DNA of 64,000 nucleotides from an uncultured Ignavibacteria bacterium (GTDB taxonomy: Bacteria; Bacteroidota; Ignavibacteria; Tepidaquicellales; OLB5): NCBI GenBank assembly GCA_937873695.1, contig CALMYL010000008.1:237369-301368 (forward strand), written 5' to 3'. This document shows positions 1 through 9,330 of the stretch, piece by piece. The notes below the pieces were generated by a model. It did no database searches and had not been told where the DNA came from. It was given only the letters and a program-made list of their open reading frames with translations. The position numbers and the translations under genes are program-made. Every line of letters starts with the position of its first letter. Position 1 is the first letter of the stretch.

Positions 1-18
1 AAAGCATAAATATAAGAA

Positions 19-1377
19 ATGATGAACAGAGTATATACTGCGGTTGCCTTTTTTTGTATCTATGTTAGTGTTACAGCACAGCCTTATACTGTAGATACTT
101 TGATTACTGGGATGCCCAGAAATGTATCTTTTTCATTCATGGGTGATGATAGAATTATTCTGACAATTAAAGACAGTACTGTAAGAGTATATTCTTCTTC
201 AGGAACTTACTTAAGGACATTTTGGAATTTTGGGGATTCCACATATCCTTATTCAGAAAGCGGTGTTTTGGGTGTAACTGTTGACCCAAATTTCAGTAAC
301 AATCACTTTGTATACGTATACTACAGCCATTTAAATCCGGCTTCCTTAAGAGTAGTCAGGTTTACTGAATCAGGAAATTCAGGCACAAACCCTGTTGTAA
401 TATTCAATCATATTCAAAGCCAGTCAGGTATTCACTACGGCGGAAATTTACATTTTGGGGTTGATGATAAGCTTTATATATCGGTCGGAACCGGAACCGC
501 AAACAGCGATGCACAATATATGTCCACTCCGCGTGGCAAGCTCCTGAGAATAAACAGAGATGGTTCGATACCCTCTGATAATCCATTTTTCGATGACGGA
601 AATCCGCTGACAGGAAGGGATGACAGGATATGGGTATTGGGATTAAGGAACAGTTTTGATTTTTGTTTCAGTCCGATCAACGATTCGCTTTACGCAACTG
701 AAAACGGGAATTCAATTGATGAACTGAATTTTATCACAAGAGGTAAAAATTACGGCTGGCCGCTTTGCGAAGGTTACTGCACTCCCTTTGTTGATTCTTT
801 AAAACAGCCGATGTTTGCGGCAAACGGATATGCTCCAACCGGTATTATGATCTATAATGGTTCTGCATTCCCTTCACTTTCAGGGAAAGTATTGTTTGGC
901 AGCTTCAATTTTCAGGCAGTTTATGCTGCAACGCTTTCTTCATCTTTAGATTCAGTAGTTTCTGTGACTCCATGGGCAATTACCGGAAGGGTAACATCAA
1001 TGGTTCAGCATACCGACGGCTATATTTATGTTATGAAATATGGATTTTCTGATGACGGTGCAATTTTCAGAATTAAGCCGCCTGTGAACGGAATTTCAAA
1101 TGAAAATATTGTAAAAAGTTTTAACTTGATGCAGAACTATCCAAATCCGTTCAACCCTTTAACAAGTATTAAGTTTGAACTTCCCGGGACAGGTTTGGTA
1201 ACTTTGAAAATATATAACACACTTGGAATGGAAATTTATACTCTTGTAAAAGAAACCAAACAACAGGGAAGCTATGAAGTTACCTGGGACGCATCAAACT
1301 TCCCCAGTGGTGTATATTTCTATGAGTTGAGTGTGGGCGGTTTCACAGATCGTAAGAAAATGGTATTGATAAAATAA
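19..1377 (+). CDS. Secreted PQQ-type glucose/sorbosone dehydrogenase-like protein with T9SS sorting domain
   Basis: A 452-residue exported protein. An N-terminal signal peptide (about residues 1-20) is followed by a beta-propeller of the glucose/sorbosone dehydrogenase (GSDH) family, about residues 25-355. Visible family landmarks are GGNLHFG, GKLLRINRDGSIP, the IWVLGLRN segment and GKNYGWP. Known family members oxidise sugars with PQQ at the cell surface; the substrate here cannot be told. Residues 373-452 form a type IX secretion C-terminal domain starting NYPNPFNP and ending in KKMVLIK, so the protein should cross the outer membrane and be anchored or released. Two ATG codons are adjacent at the start; the upstream region lies outside the window. 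A terminator hairpin follows at 1435-1462. Fold and export are secure; catalytic activity is inferred. Confidence 0.85.
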   Translation: MMNRVYTAVAFFCIYVSVTAQPYTVDTLITGMPRNVSFSFMGDDRIILTIKDSTVRVYSSSGTYLRTFWNFGDSTYPYSESGVLGVTVDPNFSNNHFVYVYYSHLNPASLRVVRFTESGNSGTNPVVIFNHIQSQSGIHYGGNLHFGVDDKLYISVGTGTANSDAQYMSTPRGKLLRINRDGSIPSDNPFFDDGNPLTGRDDRIWVLGLRNSFDFCFSPINDSLYATENGNSIDELNFITRGKNYGWPLCEGYCTPFVDSLKQPMFAANGYAPTGIMIYNGSAFPSLSGKVLFGSFNFQAVYAATLSSSLDSVVSVTPWAITGRVTSMVQHTDGYIYVMKYGFSDDGAIFRIKPPVNGISNENIVKSFNLMQNYPNPFNPLTSIKFELPGTGLVTLKIYNTLGMEIYTLVKETKQQGSYEVTWDASNFPSGVYFYELSVGGFTDRKKMVLIK

Positions 1378-1380
1378 TAT

Positions 1381-1408
1381 TCATCCGATGACTTCAGTTC
1401 ATCCGATA
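1381..1408. repeat. Imperfect palindromic repeat, TCATCCGATGA family copy 1
   Basis: Three bases after the upstream stop codon lies TCATCCGATGACTTC followed by a degenerate second arm. It belongs to the same family as the copies at 2617, 16860 and 48441. This copy is the least symmetrical: its right arm reads TTCATCCGAT instead of the inverse complement. Confidence 0.6.
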
Positions 1409-1434
1409 AATAAGAATTGAAAATGATTGAAAAT

Positions 1435-1462
1435 GCCTGCCGTGTTTATGGCAGGCTTTTTT
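1435..1462 (+). terminator. Rho-independent terminator
   Basis: GCCTGCC and GGCAGGC form a 7-bp GC-rich stem around an 8-nt loop, followed by six T. It ends the transcript of the GSDH-like gene. The hairpin is almost identical to the one at 2659-2685. Confidence 0.85.
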
Positions 1463-1517
1463 AATGAATTCAAGAAACTGCCTTTACTTTATACTTTTTA
1501 ACTTCTAATTTAGATTT

Positions 1518-2603
1518 GTGAAAAATCTACTGTTAATACTTTTTATTCTTCAAACCTGTACAGTCGATATTTATCCTCAAGAATGGATAGAAAACGATGT
1601 AACAAAATTCTTGAAAAAGAAATGGGTATATGATGTATATCTTCAAAATGAAACTGCATGGATACTCACGCATAAAGGGCTTTATAAATATTTTAACGGC
1701 AAGTTTGAAAATTATTTATTGGATTCGCTTTCATCAGGGCCAATCAGTCAGTATAGATCAGTTAAAGAACAGAACAATGATGAATTCAGCGGTCTTACTG
1801 GAAATAATTCAATTTTATGGATTATTTCAAACAATGGCAAAGTAATTTTAAAACTCACAAATGATACATTAATAAATATAAAACCTGATTTATTAGGTGA
1901 TATTAGATTTGGAATAAATGAATATTGTATTGATGAAAAGGGGACTTTATGGTTTTCGTATTCAGAACAAGATACAACTCAGAAAGATGAGTATTTCGGG
2001 TTCAAAGATAAGTATAAACTTGCGCATTATAATGGGACAGGATTTTCAATTTATCCCGTACCCGAACATCTGAGTCGAAAGTTATTCTATTCTTTCATTG
2101 TTCATAAAAACACATTTTATTTCCTCTGCCCACATTATGAAAATGAACGTGGTATAAATAATTCTTTCTTTTATGTACTGAAAAATTCATTCCTTGATAG
2201 TATCAGCCTGGGTACTGGTTTAGGAATAAGACCGCAAATTTATTTTAAAAATGATACTGTGTTAGTTATAAATGATAATGATAAAGTATTTATTATTTCA
2301 GATAATAAAATTGTTGATACTATTAAGTTAATTGAAATCGGTTTATCTTTCAAATCAGAATTAACTCTCTTAAATGATAATATCTATGTTACCTCATGGA
2401 AAGGGTTATATATCTATAACCTGCAAACTAAAAAATACAGATTAACTAAACCATATGATTATGATGATAATTGTTTCAGCAATTTTGATGCTATAAGGTA
2501 TAATTTACCAAATAATCAGCTTTGGTTATTGTATGGGGGTGCATTGATAACAGATAGATACGACTACTGCCATTTTGGTTTGTCAGTATATCAGTTGAAG
2601 TGA
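1518..2603 (+). CDS. Exported hypothetical protein, propeller-like
   Basis: A 361-residue protein starting at GTG. It has a hydrophobic signal peptide (about residues 1-20), followed by short beta-rich repeats containing motifs such as GTLWFSYS, AWILTHKG and QLWLLYGG. These resemble the ligand-binding propeller blades of two-component sensor periplasmic domains, but no kinase or membrane anchor follows. There is no T9SS sorting domain, unlike most exported neighbours, so it is probably periplasmic. The gene is more AT-rich than metG next door. It is a single transcription unit bounded by two nearly identical terminators (1435 and 2659). No function is assigned. Confidence 0.7.
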   Translation: MKNLLLILFILQTCTVDIYPQEWIENDVTKFLKKKWVYDVYLQNETAWILTHKGLYKYFNGKFENYLLDSLSSGPISQYRSVKEQNNDEFSGLTGNNSILWIISNNGKVILKLTNDTLINIKPDLLGDIRFGINEYCIDEKGTLWFSYSEQDTTQKDEYFGFKDKYKLAHYNGTGFSIYPVPEHLSRKLFYSFIVHKNTFYFLCPHYENERGINNSFFYVLKNSFLDSISLGTGLGIRPQIYFKNDTVLVINDNDKVFIISDNKIVDTIKLIEIGLSFKSELTLLNDNIYVTSWKGLYIYNLQTKKYRLTKPYDYDDNCFSNFDAIRYNLPNNQLWLLYGGALITDRYDYCHFGLSVYQLK

Positions 2604-2616
2604 ATTTTATCGGTTT

Positions 2617-2643
2617 ATCATATGACTCAGAGTCATCTGATGA
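2617..2643. repeat. Palindromic repeat, TCATCCGATGA family copy 2
   Basis: ATCATATGACT and AGTCATCTGATGA form near-perfect arms around a short centre. The element sits 13 bases after the stop codon of the exported hypothetical gene and upstream of a terminator, the same order as copy 1 and the terminator at 1435. Confidence 0.65.
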
Positions 2644-2658
2644 ATTGATGATATCAAC

Positions 2659-2685
2659 GCCTGCCGTATTTATGGCAGGCTTTTT
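2659..2685 (+). terminator. Rho-independent terminator
   Basis: GCCTGCC/GGCAGGC stem with an 8-nt loop and five following T. It separates the exported hypothetical gene from metG and duplicates the terminator at 1435-1462. Confidence 0.85.
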
Positions 2686-2699
2686 ATTTTTATGTTGGG

Positions 2700-2707
2700 T
2701 ATATTTG
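2700..2707 (+). promoter_or_regulatory. TAnnTTTG promoter element of metG
   Basis: TATATTTG matches the -7 element known for Bacteroidota primary sigma factor. Only 9 nt separate it from the metG ATG and there is no Shine-Dalgarno, so the mRNA would be nearly leaderless. Confidence 0.55.
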
Positions 2708-2716
2708 TAGATAATT

Positions 2717-4378
2717 ATGGAAAATTCAGGGAAATACAGGAGAATTTTAGTCACTTCGGCATTAACCTATGCTAATGGTGATACTCATTTAGGACACATT
2801 GCAGGCTCAATACTGCCTGCTGATATGTATGTAAGGTACTGCCGGCTTGCAGGATATGATGTTATTTACGTTTGCGGCTCAGATGAATATGGGACTGCAA
2901 TTGAAATGTCAGCGATAAAAGAAGGAATTTCACCCAAAGAAATAGTTGATAAGTATCACTTCGCCAATAAAAAAGCGTATGAGCAGCTTGGCATGTCATT
3001 TGATATCTATTCCCGCACATCAACTGAAACGCATAAAAAAACTGCACAGGATTTTTTTACAAATCTGTACAACAAAGACCTGCTTTATCAGAAAACCGAA
3101 AAACAGCTTTATTCAGAAAAGGAAAAAAGATTTTTAGCCGATAGATTTGTTATCGGCACGTGCCCGGTATGCGGATTTGAAGAAGCGCGAGGCGATGAAT
3201 GTGAAAATTGCGGCAGCGCGTTATCACCGCTTGAACTCAAATATCCAAGATCAACCATAACAGGTGATACACCCGTTGTAAAGGAATCAACTCACTTCTA
3301 CTTTCCACTTTCAAAATTCCAGCCAAAGCTTGAAGAGTGGATAAATTCTAAAAAGGACTGGAAGCCGAATGTTGTGAATTACTGCAAAGGCTGGTTTAAG
3401 ACCGGCCTGCAGGATAGGGCTATCACGCGCGATCTTGACTGGGGCGTTCCTTTGCCGATGGATGGCTTTGACGGCAAAGTTATTTATGTTTGGTTTGAAG
3501 CACCAATGGGATACATATCTATTACAAAAGAACTGTTCGCCGCGAAGGGCAATGAAGATAAATACAAAGATTACTGGTGCAGTGACGATACTAAGCTTGT
3601 ACATTTCCTGGGGAAAGATAATATAATTTTTCATGCGATATTTTTCCCTGCAATGATAATGGCGCACGGTAATCTGGTGCTTGCTGAGAACGTACCCGCA
3701 AATGAGTTTATGAACCTTGAGGGCTCTAAGCAGTCAAAGAGCAAGGGTCATGCAATTTATGTGAAAGATGTTGTTGATAAGTACAACCCTGATTCACTTA
3801 GGTACGCAATTGCCAGCAACATGCCCGAAAATAAGGATACTGATTTCTACTGGAAAGATCTGCAGGCTAAAAATAATAATGAGCTTGGCGCGATACTGGG
3901 AAATTTTGTGAACAGGACCTTTGTTTTTGCCGGTAAGTACTTTGATGGAGCTGTACCCGAAGCGGGCGCATATGCTGAAATTGATATTAATATTATAAAC
4001 AGTATAAAATCATATACATCAAGTATTGCATCTTATTATGAAAATTACAAATTTAAGGATGCATTAAGTGAAACTATGAATCTTGTCCGTGATGCCAATA
4101 AGTATTTTAATGATACGGAACCCTGGAAAGTAGTGAAGGAAGATACGGCAAGATGCGGAACGATCATAAATGTTTGCCTGCAGTTATGTAATACTTTCGC
4201 AATTCTTTTCAATCCTGTTCTGCCGTTCACAAGTGAAAAGCTTTTGAGAATGCTGAATATGCCGGTTGAGAATTTAAGCTGGGCAAATGCTGAGAAGTTA
4301 TTACTTCCTGCAGGGCATAAGCTGAATCCTCCGGAAATACTCTTCAGGAAGATTGAAGATTCTGAAATAGAACAATAA
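2717..4378 (+). CDS. metG: Methionyl-tRNA synthetase, short form
   Basis: Charges tRNA-Met with methionine in the cytoplasm. The 553-residue protein shows the class I signature HLGH (H24-H27), a zinc knuckle with two CxxC pairs (CPVCG and CENCG, about residues 150-175), and the KMSKS-type loop as KQSKS (K338-S342). The anticodon-binding helical domain occupies the C-terminal third. The EMAPII-like tRNA-binding tail found in many bacterial MetRS is absent. The start is fixed by an ATG 9 nt after a TATATTTG promoter element. It stands alone between a terminator and folP, 70 nt downstream, with which it may be co-transcribed. Confidence 0.95.
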   Translation: MENSGKYRRILVTSALTYANGDTHLGHIAGSILPADMYVRYCRLAGYDVIYVCGSDEYGTAIEMSAIKEGISPKEIVDKYHFANKKAYEQLGMSFDIYSRTSTETHKKTAQDFFTNLYNKDLLYQKTEKQLYSEKEKRFLADRFVIGTCPVCGFEEARGDECENCGSALSPLELKYPRSTITGDTPVVKESTHFYFPLSKFQPKLEEWINSKKDWKPNVVNYCKGWFKTGLQDRAITRDLDWGVPLPMDGFDGKVIYVWFEAPMGYISITKELFAAKGNEDKYKDYWCSDDTKLVHFLGKDNIIFHAIFFPAMIMAHGNLVLAENVPANEFMNLEGSKQSKSKGHAIYVKDVVDKYNPDSLRYAIASNMPENKDTDFYWKDLQAKNNNELGAILGNFVNRTFVFAGKYFDGAVPEAGAYAEIDINIINSIKSYTSSIASYYENYKFKDALSETMNLVRDANKYFNDTEPWKVVKEDTARCGTIINVCLQLCNTFAILFNPVLPFTSEKLLRMLNMPVENLSWANAEKLLLPAGHKLNPPEILFRKIEDSEIEQ

Positions 4379-4448
4379 TTACAGTTAACAATTGTCTTTT
4401 AGCAATTAAGAATAAAAAGTAACAGAATAAATAATATAACTAATATTA

Positions 4449-5291
4449 ATGAACGATAATTATTCATATACATTCGGTAAAAAGGTTTACGATCTGAGCG
4501 CAAGAACCCATGTAATGGGAGTTTTAAATGTTACCCCCGATTCATTCAGTGATGGTGGCAAATTTATCAAAACGGAAGACGCGGTTGCACACGGCAAAAA
4601 AATGGAAGAAGCAGGTGTTGATTTCATTGATGTGGGCGGCGCATCAACCCGGCCCGGCGCTGAGGAAGTTTCTGTTGATGAGGAATTGAAGCGTGTCATT
4701 CCGGTGATAACAGCTTTGGCAAAGGAAGTTAGTGTGCCAATTTCTGTTGATACATACCGCGCACAGGTTGCTGATGAAGCTCTGAAAGCCGGTGCACTTA
4801 TTGTTAATGATATAAGCGCTTTTGCTTTTGATGCCGCAATGGCAGAAACCATTGCCAAACATCACGCTTCCGCAGTTGCTATGCATATTAAAGGCTCTCC
4901 AAAAGATATGCAGAAAGATCCCCGGTATGATGACCTGATGGCTGAGATAATTTCTTATTTTGAAAATGTTGCATGGAAGGCAAACGTTGCCGGCATTAAG
5001 CAGGTAATAATAGATCCGGGCATCGGCTTCGGAAAAACAGTGGAGCATAATCTGCAGATACTCAAAAATCTAAACGATCTGAAAAGACTTGATACTCCTA
5101 TTATGATCGGTGTTTCAAGAAAAAGTATGATCGGAAAGATCCTTGATATTGATGACGTTAATGACAGACATGAAGGAACCATTACTCTAAATACCATTAG
5201 TGTTTTGAATGGTGCGCACATAATCAGAGTGCATGATGCGCTTGAAGGAGTTAGAACAGCCAGAATGATTGACGCTTACCGAAAAGCTTAA
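4449..5291 (+). CDS. folP: Dihydropteroate synthase
   Basis: Condenses 6-hydroxymethyl-7,8-dihydropterin pyrophosphate with p-aminobenzoate in folate synthesis. The 280-residue TIM barrel has both family signatures: MGVLNVTPDSFSDGG near residue 25 and DVGGASTRPGAE near residue 60. It also has VNDISAF, DPGIGFGKT and the late substrate loop GVSRKSMIG. Length is normal. It is followed by a strong terminator at 5314, so it ends a metG-folP unit or forms its own. Sulfonamides act on this enzyme in other bacteria; nothing unusual is seen in the substrate loops. Confidence 0.96.
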   Translation: MNDNYSYTFGKKVYDLSARTHVMGVLNVTPDSFSDGGKFIKTEDAVAHGKKMEEAGVDFIDVGGASTRPGAEEVSVDEELKRVIPVITALAKEVSVPISVDTYRAQVADEALKAGALIVNDISAFAFDAAMAETIAKHHASAVAMHIKGSPKDMQKDPRYDDLMAEIISYFENVAWKANVAGIKQVIIDPGIGFGKTVEHNLQILKNLNDLKRLDTPIMIGVSRKSMIGKILDIDDVNDRHEGTITLNTISVLNGAHIIRVHDALEGVRTARMIDAYRKA

Positions 5292-5313
5292 AAAATTTTC
5301 AATTTTGTTTAGA

Positions 5314-5343
5314 AACCCATTGATGATTTCAATGGGTTTTTTT
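5314..5343 (+). terminator. Rho-independent terminator after folP
   Basis: AACCCATTGA and TCAATGGGTT form a perfect 10-bp stem with a 5-nt loop and a run of seven T. The remaining 210 nt to the next gene is AT-rich, with no other structure that I can support. Confidence 0.9.
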
Positions 5344-5554
5344 GTTTCCATCCATTCTGAATTTAATAAAATCAACCCTGTACCGTTAAGCCGTTATTTA
5401 GTTCCATATCACTAAACAAGCTATAAAAAACTCTTGCTATCACAAACAAAAAAATGTATGTTTATAGAAATTAGTTAGTAGATTGCGCTACACATTATAG
5501 TAATATTCAGTAGTATAAATCAGTATATAATTTCTTTATAGGGGGAGAAATTTT

Positions 5555-7390
5555 ATGAAAAGATCTACTTTATTTATTCTGGTGTTTTTTATTTTAGCAT
5601 GCGTAAAACTTTACTCACAGCCTTACGGATGGTTCAGCCAGTCAAGCGGGACCGGAAACAACTTAAACGGAGTTTATTTTGCAAGCAATACTACCGGTAT
5701 CATAGTCGGTCAGTCAGGTACAATTTTACGTACAGTTAACGGAGGCACTAACTGGTCAGCCGTTTCAAGCGGTACAAGCGTGCATCTTTTCGCAGTTTAT
5801 TTCATTGATGCGAACACAGGATGGGTGGTTGGAGATGTTGGTGTTATTCTTAAAACTGTAAATGGCGGTTCATCATGGAGCACGCAGCCAACAGGAGTTG
5901 GCTACCAGCTTCGCTCTATTAGTTTTATTAATTCAAATACCGGATTTGCTGCGGGATGGTATGGAACTTTTCTTCGTACTACCAATGGCGGCACAAACTG
6001 GGTATCTTATTCTACCGGTTTAACTACAAATTTAACAAGCGTAAATTTTGCAGATGCCAATAATGGTTTTGCAGTTGGTCAGTTCGGCAAACTTATACGC
6101 ACAACAAACGGCGGAGTTAACTGGGCACAAATTTCCAGCGGAACAACTGCGCAAATTGAAAAGGTCAATTTTACAGGCAGCAATGAAGCCGTGATAATAG
6201 GTGAAGGCGGTTTTATCCGGAAATCAACCAATCTGGGTAACAACTGGGTTGTACAATCCAGCGGAACAAGCAACTGGCTTTATGGTAATTCTGTTAAGAA
6301 CCAGAATTTTTACATATTGGTTGGTGATTATGGTACTATAAGAAAAACATCCAATGGCGGAACCAACTGGTACAGCCAGGTCAGCAATACTTCTTCACTG
6401 CTAAGCGCTGTATCATTTGTAGATACAAATACAGGCTGGGCAGTAGGTATTAATGGTACAATAATCAAAACAACAACAGGGGGCTGGCTGCTGCCGGGTG
6501 CAGCTTCACTAAGCGCACCTGCTAATGGCGCAACCTGTTTCAGCACTACCGGAACATTAGATTGGTCTGATGTTTTTCCTCCGGTATGCAATTACCGGCT
6601 CCAGATAGCTTCAGATCAGAATTTTACAAATATCATTTACAATGTTGCAGGTATTAATACTTCACAGTATGTAATGCCTCCCGGAATTCTGTCGCATAAT
6701 ACATTGTATTACTGGCGTGTAAAAGCAACTAATTTTGTTGGCGAAAGCGCAAGTTGGTCAAGTGTCCGTAACTTCCGTACTGCTGTACCTGAAGTATATG
6801 CGCCAAACCTCCAGCTTCCTGCTAATAATTCAACAGTTATTATAACACCGTTGCTGCAATGGGATACAATCGCTTTGGCCAGCTCCTACAGGGTCAGGAT
6901 CGCCACAGATACAGGATTCACGAACCTGGTACTGGATTCAAATAATATTGTAAACAGAAGATTAACTGTTCCAGCCGGCAGACTCAATCCGAATGTCAGA
7001 TACTACTGGAAAGTACTTTCATCAAATGTTTGCATGTCAAGTCCATACTCGGTTAGATGGAGCTTTACTACGGCTTTAACGGGCTTAATTCAGAATGAAA
7101 CGGAATTACCTGAGAAATTCAGCCTGTACAGCAATTATCCGAATCCGTTTAACCCTGTTACAACTATTGCTTTTGATATTCCTAAAGGATCAATTGTTAA
7201 GCTATCAATATACAATATGCTGGGAGAAGAGGTTACCTCAGCGGTTAATCAAAAGCTTACAGCAGGCAGATACAATTATTCATGGAATGCTTTAAATTTC
7301 AGCAGCGGACTCTACATATACCGGATTGAAGCCCGCGCAGATGATGGTGAGAGTTTCACAAAAACTTTGAAAATGGTTTTAGTAAAATAG
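5555..7390 (+). CDS. Secreted YCF48-type beta-propeller protein with FN3-like domains and T9SS sorting domain
   Basis: A 611-residue exported protein with a signal peptide (1-21). Residues about 25-310 hold seven or so repeats of roughly 42 residues with the pattern GWxVGxxGxIxKTxNGGxxW, the photosystem II assembly factor YCF48/BNR-like propeller. Residues about 312-505 contain two fibronectin III-like segments (YYWRVKA and YYWKVLS). Residues 527-611 are a T9SS sorting domain beginning NYPNPFNP. A strong Shine-Dalgarno, AGGGGGAG, lies 8 nt before the ATG. In this lineage such proteins are cell-surface or released structural/adhesive proteins; no enzymatic motif is seen. It is followed 61 nt later by another secreted protein. 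Confidence 0.85.
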   Translation: MKRSTLFILVFFILACVKLYSQPYGWFSQSSGTGNNLNGVYFASNTTGIIVGQSGTILRTVNGGTNWSAVSSGTSVHLFAVYFIDANTGWVVGDVGVILKTVNGGSSWSTQPTGVGYQLRSISFINSNTGFAAGWYGTFLRTTNGGTNWVSYSTGLTTNLTSVNFADANNGFAVGQFGKLIRTTNGGVNWAQISSGTTAQIEKVNFTGSNEAVIIGEGGFIRKSTNLGNNWVVQSSGTSNWLYGNSVKNQNFYILVGDYGTIRKTSNGGTNWYSQVSNTSSLLSAVSFVDTNTGWAVGINGTIIKTTTGGWLLPGAASLSAPANGATCFSTTGTLDWSDVFPPVCNYRLQIASDQNFTNIIYNVAGINTSQYVMPPGILSHNTLYYWRVKATNFVGESASWSSVRNFRTAVPEVYAPNLQLPANNSTVIITPLLQWDTIALASSYRVRIATDTGFTNLVLDSNNIVNRRLTVPAGRLNPNVRYYWKVLSSNVCMSSPYSVRWSFTTALTGLIQNETELPEKFSLYSNYPNPFNPVTTIAFDIPKGSIVKLSIYNMLGEEVTSAVNQKLTAGRYNYSWNALNFSSGLYIYRIEARADDGESFTKTLKMVLVK

Positions 7391-7451
7391 AGCTATATAA
7401 ATAAACTCAATTTTTTTCAACAATTGATTCATTAAATCTAAGGGGGGAAAA

Positions 7452-9137
7452 ATGAAAAAGATAATTACAGCCGCAGCATTGATGCTGACGTTAATTTCTT
7501 CAATTTCATTTGGACAATTAGTAACAAAGGTATTAACATACAACGGTCCGGGTAACCAGATCGATAAATGTACGGGCATTACGCAGGATAACTTCGGTTA
7601 TGTATACGCAACCGGTGTTAGCTGGGGCTCAAATTCAACAAAAGAAGATTATGCTACAATAAAATTCGGTCAAGACGGAGATTTTATCTGGGCGGTCAGA
7701 TACGACGGACCGGGACATAATATTGATAATGCTACCGCTATTACTATAGATAATGCCGGAAATGTTTATGTTACAGGATGGAGCCGCTCCGGCAGTGATT
7801 ACGGCAGTGAAGATTACTGTACAATAAAGTACAATAATAACGGCCAGCAGCTGTGGGCTGCACGGTATGATGGTGCAGTTGGTAATGACTGTTATTACTA
7901 TGATTATGCAAATGCAATTGTTGTGGATAATTCGGGGAACGTATATGTGACGGGAGAGAGCTGGGGTAATGATAACTTAAATGGTGATTACCTGACAGTA
8001 AAGTATAATTCAAACGGCGTTGTGCAGTGGGCCAAGAGATATAACGGACCTTCCTGCAAGAATGATAAAGCTTTATCAATAGGACTCGATGCAATGAATA
8101 ACGTATACGTAACCGGCGCTTCAGAGCAGCAGGGTAAAGGATACGATTATGTTACTGTTAAATACAGCACAAACGGTTCTCAGCAGTGGGCAGCCAGGTA
8201 TGACGGTCCTGCGTATCTGAATGATATTGCAAATGAGCTGAAAGTAGACGGTATGGGTAATGTTTATGTCACCGGTTCATCACATGGGGGTACATCCAAA
8301 CTTGATTACACTACAATTAAATATAACTCTGCCGGCCAGCAGCAATGGCTGAAAAGATACACAAACTCGCCGATAAACGATACGGATGTTGCCACCGGTA
8401 TTGATATTGATGTTTACGGTAATGCATATGTTACCGGTTACAGTAAGTCTTCAGGAGCCGCAAGTTATGATTATGTTACAATTAAGTATAAAGGCGCCGA
8501 TGGAACCCAGATGTGGCTTAACCGCGCCGATGGTGGACTTTCTGATAAAGCATGGGATATTAAAGTAATTTATAAAACATGTGTATCATCGCAGGGTTCA
8601 CTTGGAGGCGGAAATGATATCCCTTGCTGGGATGTATTTGTTTATGTTTCCGGTGAAAGTAAACTTGGCTCGGGGACGGATTTCCTGACTTATGGATACG
8701 GCGAAAATGGTAACCAGCGCTGGTTTAACAGGTTCAACGGACCGCAGAACGGAAACGATGCCGCATACAGCATTTCGGTTAAGGCAAACTACCCGGTAAT
8801 TTATGCCGGTGGTGTTTTTGCAAATGATTATGGTGTAATTGGAATAATTGAGTTAACGAGAAACGGTTCTTCTGATTTTAAGGGACTTTCCAGCAATTAT
8901 CCCAATCCGTTCAATCCTTCAACCAATATCAGTTATAATATTACTAAGGAATCTTCGGTCAGGATAAATGTATTTGATATTCTTGGAAGAAATGTGGCCA
9001 AACTGGTTGATGAAAAGAAACCCGAAGGCACTTATTCTGTTACTTTTGATGCCTCAGATCTCAACAGCGGTATATACTTCTACAGGATAGAAACGGAATA
9101 TGCTTCTGAGACAAAAAAGATAGTTTTGATAAAGTGA
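7452..9137 (+). CDS. Secreted SBBP-repeat protein with T9SS sorting domain
   Basis: A 561-residue exported protein. After a signal peptide (1-21) come about eight repeats of 50-55 residues with the pattern YDGPxxxxDxAxxIxxDxxGNVYVTGxSxxxxxxxDYxTxKYNxxGxxxW. This is the SBBP beta-propeller repeat. The T9SS sorting domain occupies 482-561 (NYPNPFNP to KKIVLIK). A Shine-Dalgarno AGGGGGG lies 4-10 nt before the ATG. The 61-nt gap to the preceding secreted gene contains no terminator, so the two may be expressed together. Function is probably surface or extracellular; no catalytic site is visible. Confidence 0.85.
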   Translation: MKKIITAAALMLTLISSISFGQLVTKVLTYNGPGNQIDKCTGITQDNFGYVYATGVSWGSNSTKEDYATIKFGQDGDFIWAVRYDGPGHNIDNATAITIDNAGNVYVTGWSRSGSDYGSEDYCTIKYNNNGQQLWAARYDGAVGNDCYYYDYANAIVVDNSGNVYVTGESWGNDNLNGDYLTVKYNSNGVVQWAKRYNGPSCKNDKALSIGLDAMNNVYVTGASEQQGKGYDYVTVKYSTNGSQQWAARYDGPAYLNDIANELKVDGMGNVYVTGSSHGGTSKLDYTTIKYNSAGQQQWLKRYTNSPINDTDVATGIDIDVYGNAYVTGYSKSSGAASYDYVTIKYKGADGTQMWLNRADGGLSDKAWDIKVIYKTCVSSQGSLGGGNDIPCWDVFVYVSGESKLGSGTDFLTYGYGENGNQRWFNRFNGPQNGNDAAYSISVKANYPVIYAGGVFANDYGVIGIIELTRNGSSDFKGLSSNYPNPFNPSTNISYNITKESSVRINVFDILGRNVAKLVDEKKPEGTYSVTFDASDLNSGIYFYRIETEYASETKKIVLIK

Positions 9138-9197
9138 TTTAACATTAAAATACCTCCGATTGAATTTTCCCAATGAAATTGGGGAAGCTCTTCGAAT

Positions 9198-9230
9198 AAG
9201 GCGTTTCCTGAAATGGGGAAACGCCTTTTG
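9198..9230 (+). terminator. Rho-independent terminator
   Basis: AAGGCGTTTCC pairs with GGAAACGCCTT around an 8-nt loop, followed by TTG and TTTT. It ends the two-gene secreted-protein unit. A smaller hairpin (TTCCCAAT/ATTGGGGAA) lies just upstream. Confidence 0.85.
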
Positions 9231-9273
9231 TTTTGGTATTATTCTGTTACTACAAAGTTTGAATAATTTTACT

Positions 9274-9281
9274 TATATTTG
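9274..9281 (+). promoter_or_regulatory. TAnnTTTG promoter element of the yceD-rpmF-plsX-fabH cluster
   Basis: TATATTTG lies 49 nt before the DUF177 start codon, after the preceding terminator. It matches the Bacteroidota -7 element. Confidence 0.45.
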
Positions 9282-9330
9282 TTAGATTTTGTTTAAAATT
9301 AGGGCAAATTAAGCTGTTTTTCGTGACTTT

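Noticed and set aside
5555-7390. Tandem repeats in the propeller genes as possible CRISPR or DNA satellite
   Set aside because: The repeats are protein-level YCF48/BNR blades with diverged nucleotides, not direct DNA repeats with spacers. The same applies to 7452-9137, 12462-14609 and 21140-23260.
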